DNA from: Saxidomus purpurata
Lineage: Eukaryota; Mollusca; Bivalvia; Venerida; Veneridae
Reading direction: 5' to 3'
DNA: 64,000 nt
NCBI GenBank assembly: GCA_022818135.1
Contig: JAFMSR010000015.1
Location: 27,328,574-27,392,573, forward strand
Below, piece by piece: positions 59,477-64,000 of the stretch. Positions within the stretch are counted from its first letter, which is position 1. Each line of letters opens with the position of its first letter. The position numbers and the translations under genes were made by a program. The notes beneath the pieces were generated by a model. The model searched no databases, had not been told where the DNA came from, and saw only the letters and a program-made list of their open reading frames with translations.

Positions 59477-60739
59477 ATGGCCGATTCAGGTGGATCGAGT
59501 CTTTAAAGAAAAGAAAGACAATCCGAAGGCTAAGTCTTCTGCTACTGTTGTTTCCTCTGCGAAGGGGAAAAGCCCCAGCTAAGAAAGCTGGTAAAGAGGA
59601 TGTACCTAACGATGTTAGGGAAATGTTAAATCTAATCCGCCGACGCAGTTGCAAACTGACGCCATTCTCGAGTGTCTAAAATCTATCCAGAGCTCGCAGT
59701 TAAGCTTAGTAAAACGTATAGATGACATTGAAAACTCTTTTGATTATTGTGAACAGTATTCAGACTGTGAATATTATGACACAGAATGGGGTGCCCCTGT
59801 AGCAAAGAGATCGAGGACACTAGGTCCTACATATTCTGATCTGGCCCCTAGTACTGACAGTAACAATAATTTACCACCTTGTCGTTTTGCTTGTTTATCA
59901 AATAAGTTCAAGCCCCAGGAAATTTGTAGTGACGATATTGATAGTGTTCTAGCAGAGAATGTTGCAGAGCTGTTCCGTAAGGGCATGAGTGATGAACAGT
60001 ATGACAAAATTGTGAAAGACGAGAGTTCTGCTCGACCTGGAAATTGTGAAGCTCTAAGTGAAGTCAAGTTGAACAAATTAATTTGGGATGTGATCTCAAG
60101 TAAAGCAAGGACTAATGATAAGAAGCTTCAAGGTATTGAAACGTCTGTTGTCAAGGCCGGTGTTTTTCTAGCTAAAACCATGGATCAAGCTGCTAAACTT
60201 GAAAAAAGTTTGTCTGAGTCTGGAAATGACAAGACTGTGACCTTTCTGGTATTATAGAAGGCTGCAATGATGCACTTGCTTTAATGGGTCATGCAAACTA
60301 CCAGATAAACATGACGAGAAGGGATTTTCTGAGACCTGAATTAAGATCTGAGTACACTCACTTGTGCTCACACTCACTACCGTTCTCAAAGGAACTTTTT
60401 GGAGACGATGTCTCTAATACAGCTAAAGAAATTGAAGACTGCAACAAAATGGGAAACAGACTGCAGCAGGGTCAGGTGTTTAGAGGTCGCTTCAGAGGTA
60501 GATTTGGTTTTAGGGGCCAGTTCCGTGGGGGTCGTAGACCGTCATATGGTAGAGGTTTCCGCAGTTTTGGTGCTGCTTCAGCTGGACCACAGGGTGATAA
60601 AAAACTTCTCTCGTCGGGGAACGAGGAAGTAAACAACACATCTCAGGTACGTCCAGTTTTCACAGCTGGCAGGTTGGAACATTTTGTTTCTGAATGGGAA
60701 AAAATTACTTCTGATCCTTTTTATTTTAGACATTGTTAA
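59477..60739 (+). pseudogene. DIRS Gag-like region, frameshifted
   Basis: The likely ATG at 59477 (MADSGGSSL) stops after nine codons. The reading continues in other frames (KEKKDNPKAKSSATVV; KAGKEDVPNDVREML), then in a 202-codon frame at 59649-60257 containing MDQAAKLEKSL, and after a frame change in 60284-60739. That last part has GHANYQINMTRRDF and an arginine-glycine-rich stretch with FRGRF, GFRGQF and GGRRPS repeats (about residues 66-95), probably an RNA-binding tail in place of zinc knuckles. Role: packaging of element RNA, by analogy with DIRS ORF1. At least three frame changes are present. Confidence 0.7.
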
Positions 60740-61520
60740 ACATTGTCATATAGAATTCATTGATGGTATTGCACCTCATCAATCACATCCGCCTCTGGCA
60801 TGTCACTTTAATGATATGGAAGAAAATATTATAGCTTTAGAAATTGCTAAATTGCTGGAAATGGAGGTCATTACAGAGGTTTCTTATACTAAAGGTCAGT
60901 TTTTATCCCCAATTTTTCTGCGGAAAAAGAAAATGGAGAATATCGCTTAATTTTTGAATCTAAAGGAGTTGAACAAATTTGTTCCATATCATCATTTTAA
61001 AATGGATACATTTGAAACGGCAGTTAGTTTAATCACAAAAGGCATGAGTTTAAGCAGTATAGATATCCGACATGCCTATTACAGTGTAAAAATTGCTGAC
61101 GAGCATCAGAAATACCTGCGTTTTGAGTTTAGAAACAAAATGTTCCAATTTTGCTGTATGCCTAATGGGTTAGCTCATGGGCCACTGTTATTCACGAAAC
61201 TGATGAAACCAGTTTATTCATGCCTAAGAAACCAAGGTCATATTAGCACAGGTTTTATAGATGATAGTCTGTTAGGGGGCATTTCGTGCAGAATTGTACC
61301 CAAAATGTAGATGATACTCAAAATTTGATGACCAAATTGGGATTCATGATCAATAATGAAAAATCTGTATTGGTTCCCACTACAGTAATCCAGTATTTCG
61401 GAAATGTTATCGATTCTCAAAAAATGATAGTTTATTTACCAAATGAGAAAAAAGATCAAATAGCAAATGAATGCAGGAAACTCTATTTTACCCATTTACT
61501 ACCATTAGGCGGTAGCTAGG
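60690..61520 (+). pseudogene. DIRS reverse transcriptase, frameshifted
   Basis: Copies element RNA into DNA in active relatives. Visible motifs: HIEFIDGIAPHQSHPPLAC (N-terminal), SSIDIRHAYYSVKI (motif A aspartate), MPNGLAHGPLLFTKLMKPV (motif B), GFIDDSLL (motif C, catalytic DD), and LGFMINNEKSVLVPT (motif D/thumb). The frame shifts near 60720, 60925, 60950 and 61285, three of these beside runs of five T, A or G, and a TAG occurs near 61517. The catalytic aspartates themselves are kept. Confidence 0.85.
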
Positions 61521-62430
61521 TAGTTGGTCTTTTAGTAGCTGCTTTTTCAGCAGTGGAATATGGCAAGCTTTTTTATCGAAAGCTAGAGAAAGCCAAGGCA
61601 AATGCGCTTAAAGACAATAGAGGGAATTTTTAATGCGAATATCGCATTTCATTGAGCATGAAAGAAGACCTAAAATGGTGGTTTCATAATGTACATACAC
61701 AGTACAGACAGTTAGATCGGGGAAATCCTGCTTTGGTCATTCAGACCGATAGTTCATACTTAGGTTGGGGTGTAGTTTATGAAGGTAACAAAGTAGGAGG
61801 CAGATGGACCAAAGAAGAGAAAACTTTTCACATTAATGTCCTGGAACTGAAAGCAATTTTAATTGCTCTCCAGTGTTTGTCTGCTAAAATTTCAAATAGG
61901 CATGTAAAAATTTTATCAGATTCCACTACTGCAGTGTGCTATGTGACTAATTTTGGAGGTTGTAAATCAGCTGCCTGTAATGAAGTAAGCAGGAGTATCT
62001 GGTTGTGGTGTATTGAGCATAATGTATGGATAACTTGTGCACATATAGCTGGTAAACAGAATGAAGCTGATGTCCCTTCGCGACAGTTTAGTGATAATAC
62101 AGAATGGGAACTGCGTAATGACATATTTAATAAAATGTGTGAAACATGGCAAGAACCTAACATTGATTTATTCGCATCTAGATTAAATCACAAAGTAGAT
62201 TTGTACTGTTCTTTCCAACCAGACCCAGGTGCAACATACATAAATGCATTCAGTATTGATTGGAGTGATTTTTGAATGTTCCTATCTTTTTCCTCCTTTC
62301 AGTTTGATCTGCCGCTGCGTTTGCAAGATCCAAAAAGACAAAGCAAGTGCGATAATAATAGTACCACTATGGACAACTCAGTCATGGTTTCCAGTTCTGT
62401 TAGGAATGTTAGTGGACAACCAAGAGTAAT
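61521..62430 (+). pseudogene. DIRS RNase H and following conserved region
   Basis: The frame starts with VVGLLVAAFSAVEYGKLFY, meets a TAA near 61631, then is open to 62275. RNase H catalytic residues are visible in the 61652 frame: D33 (QTDSS), E65 (NVLELKA), D90 (LSDSTTAV), D140 (NEADVPSR). It degrades the RNA of the RNA-DNA hybrid. Downstream, NIDLFASRLNHKVDLYC is typical of DIRS/Ngaro polyproteins. After a frame change near 62268 (T5 run) the conserved PPFSLICRCVCKIQKDKA and VPLWTTQSWFPVLL segment is read in the 62244-62429 frame. Confidence 0.85.
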
Positions 62431-62484
62431 ACCCAAGAGCAAGAGTCTTCTGACTCTCCCACACTTGGAACAGGAGCATCCACT

Positions 62485-63630
62485 TTGGAGGAAGATGAAT
62501 CTAATAGCATGTCGTGTTTCAGGAATTCGTTCAGAAGCAGAGGCTTATCTAGCAAAGCAACCGCTATTCTTATTGCCTCATGGCGAAAATCCACGAGAAA
62601 AGAGTACAAATCCTATATCAGCAAGTGGCTCCTTTTCTGTAGTAAACACAAAGTTAGTGAGACATCTCCCTCTGTAAACAATGTCATTGAATATTTAACA
62701 GAACTATATGAGAAGGGATTAGGTTATAGTGTGTTGAAAACAAAAAAACAAAAATAATATCAAACAGGGAATGCCACGTACCAAAAACGCAGCCTCCCCA
62801 AAACGAACCCCACAGCACCCAGAAGTGCACACCATCAACACACACACACACACGCACACACACACACGACACACACAATCATGTACACGACAAGATCATC
62901 ATTGTCAGCATTAGGTATTAGTCTGGAATCCTTTTCAGCTGGAACTCATCCATTAGTGGTTCGGTTTTTAAAAGGAGTGTTCAACATCAGACCACCAAAA
63001 GCGCGCTATTCAGAAGTTTGGGATGTTAATTTAGTACTTAATTATCTCAGGAAATTATCTCCTGTAAAACATCTTACATTAAAAGATCTTACTTTGAAAA
63101 TGGTAATGTTGATGGCTCTTACAAACGCAGTTCGTATTCATACTATTCATTTGTTGACAGTGAATTCACTAAGAAAGTTGAATTCTGAATTTGTTATTTA
63201 TGTTGATGGATTACTTAAGCAAAGTCGTCCCGGTGAACATGTTTCTTTTCTGCGTTTTAAAGCGTACCCGCCAGACAGGCGATTGTGTGTATATTTTGTT
63301 ATTAAAGAATATTTGAGACGTACTAAGCATCTAAGGAATGATGGGGAAAGCAACTTACTAATCAGTTACATTAATCCTCATAAACCTGTATCTAAGGATA
63401 CAGTAGCTAGATGGACTAAGACAGTAATGTTTCGTGCTGGAATTAATATAAATTTATATGGACCGCAGAGCGTACGAGCGGCATCTACTTCAAAAGCAAG
63501 AGAAAAAGGTGTACCTATTCAAGATATTATAAAAGCAGCTGGATGGTCAAACACAGGCACTTTTCATAAATATTACAGTAAGCCAGTAAAATCAAAGACT
63601 ACATTTGAAGCAGCTGTCCTGCAGATGTAA
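62485..63630 (+). pseudogene. DIRS tyrosine recombinase, interrupted by an E repeat
   Basis: Integrates the circular DNA intermediate in active DIRS elements. The N-terminal half (62485-62739) has LIASWRKSTRKEYKSYISKW, a typical core-binding segment. The catalytic half (62887-63630) shows NAVRIHTI (first arginine), YGPQSVRAASTSKA in place of the usual HxxR box, AAGWSNTGTFHKYYSKP with the nucleophile tyrosine, and a TAA stop. The HxxR histidine is glutamine here. A 147-bp E insertion (62740-62886) separates the halves; its length is a multiple of three, but it carries stops. Confidence 0.85.
62740..62886 (+). mobile_element. E-family head-only copy E8, in the recombinase gene
   Basis: A-rich start, ATATCAAACAGGGAATGCC head, block to GAAGTGCACACC, then CA-rich end. 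The only apparent target duplication is AC. Insertion postdates the DIRS element. Confidence 0.85.
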
Positions 63631-63769
63631 ATGGTAGGAATATTTTGTTTTTAACACATGATGTCATTTGCAAGCATAGATAATTGATTGGATATCTGTG
63701 TGAAATCTTAAGGTAATACTACATTTAATATTTATTTTTTGGAAAAAGTCAGCAAATATCAATTTAAAG

Positions 63770-63805
63770 ACTGATTGCGCATGCGCGAAGTTACATACTC
63801 ATTTT
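63770..63805. repeat. DIRS right inverted terminal repeat
   Basis: Exact 36-bp inverse of 59222-59257, 140 bp after the recombinase stop codon. The internal complementary region expected in DIRS elements was not identified by eye. Confidence 0.92.
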
Positions 63806-64000
63806 AGATCTCCTTTTATTTACAACTCATAGAATTCAAATTATACTTCAACTTACAGGTAAGTCTCGTCTAATTTTATAATTATGAACTTTGACTTAGC
63901 AAAAAATTCTGGTGTTTCTCAGGTCCGATATAAAATCTAAAACCAAGGTACACAACTTCTCATCTCAATAATCATTCGACTGAAGTTTTGTGACTCTAGG

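Larger units (their letters stand above)
59222..63805 (+). mobile_element. DIRS-type tyrosine-recombinase retrotransposon, full length, defective
   Basis: 4584 bp bounded by perfect 36-bp inverted terminal repeats. Internal order: Gag-like region, reverse transcriptase, RNase H, a short downstream conserved region, then a tyrosine recombinase, which is the DIRS1-group layout (LTR elements would have an integrase and direct repeats). DIRS elements integrate through the recombinase, usually with no target duplication. Frameshifts, in-frame stops and an E-repeat insertion in the recombinase make it non-autonomous as assembled. Confidence 0.9.

Overview
The window looks like intergenic and accessory DNA from an animal nuclear genome, most likely a bivalve mollusc. 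It is AT-rich and gene-poor, with GT-AG introns and very many small transposable elements. The mollusc guess is an inference: it rests on tRNA-derived SINEs and on Helitron-like repeats with hairpin ends (ending in a GGGCC/GGCCC hairpin plus CTCTTG) that I recall as common in bivalves. No prokaryotic, organellar, rRNA or CRISPR feature was seen.

Only one intact host gene is well supported: a rhodopsin-class G-protein-coupled receptor in one coding exon at 49319-50509 (+), just downstream of a splice acceptor. A second, unidentified spliced exon lies at 55956-56106 (-). Everything else that codes is of mobile-element origin and broken: a spliced transposase-like gene at 1726-3121 whose second exon is split by a MITE; an incomplete spliced DUF4806-like gene (24916-27173, -) inside a 3.5-kb transposon (24019-27525); a reverse transcriptase tail at 53327-53668; and a complete-length but frameshifted DIRS-type tyrosine-recombinase retrotransposon at 59222-63805 with inverted terminal repeats, Gag-like, RT, RNase H and recombinase regions.

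Layout: 0-5.4 kb, MITE cluster and broken transposase gene. 5.4-17.6 kb, mostly unrecognised DNA with a CACTG-ended element, a microsatellite-bearing E repeat, a foldback and a SINE. 17.6-20.7 kb, mariner-like MITE, minisatellite, 135-nt palindrome and a three-level nest of elements. 23.6-27.5 kb, foldback, then the 3.5-kb transposon carrying a 1-kb nested element. 29.7-32 kb, Helitron-like tandem repeats and a SINE. 34-37.9 kb, MITE chains in a local duplication. 39.5-41.9 kb, Helitron-like array and MITE. 45.6-48.7 kb, 1235-bp tandem units headed by tRNA-Lys-like sequence. 48.7-50.8 kb, MITEs and the GPCR. 52-58.6 kb, hairpins, E repeats, SINE and the orphan exon. 59.2-63.8 kb, the DIRS element.

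A unifying feature is three unrelated MITE families (called A, B and C here) that all use TTAA target sites. Two nested insertions let the empty site be read directly, and A and B elements repeatedly sit end to end sharing one TTAA. Family letters are local names. Boundaries of decayed repeats are approximate, because identities were judged by eye.
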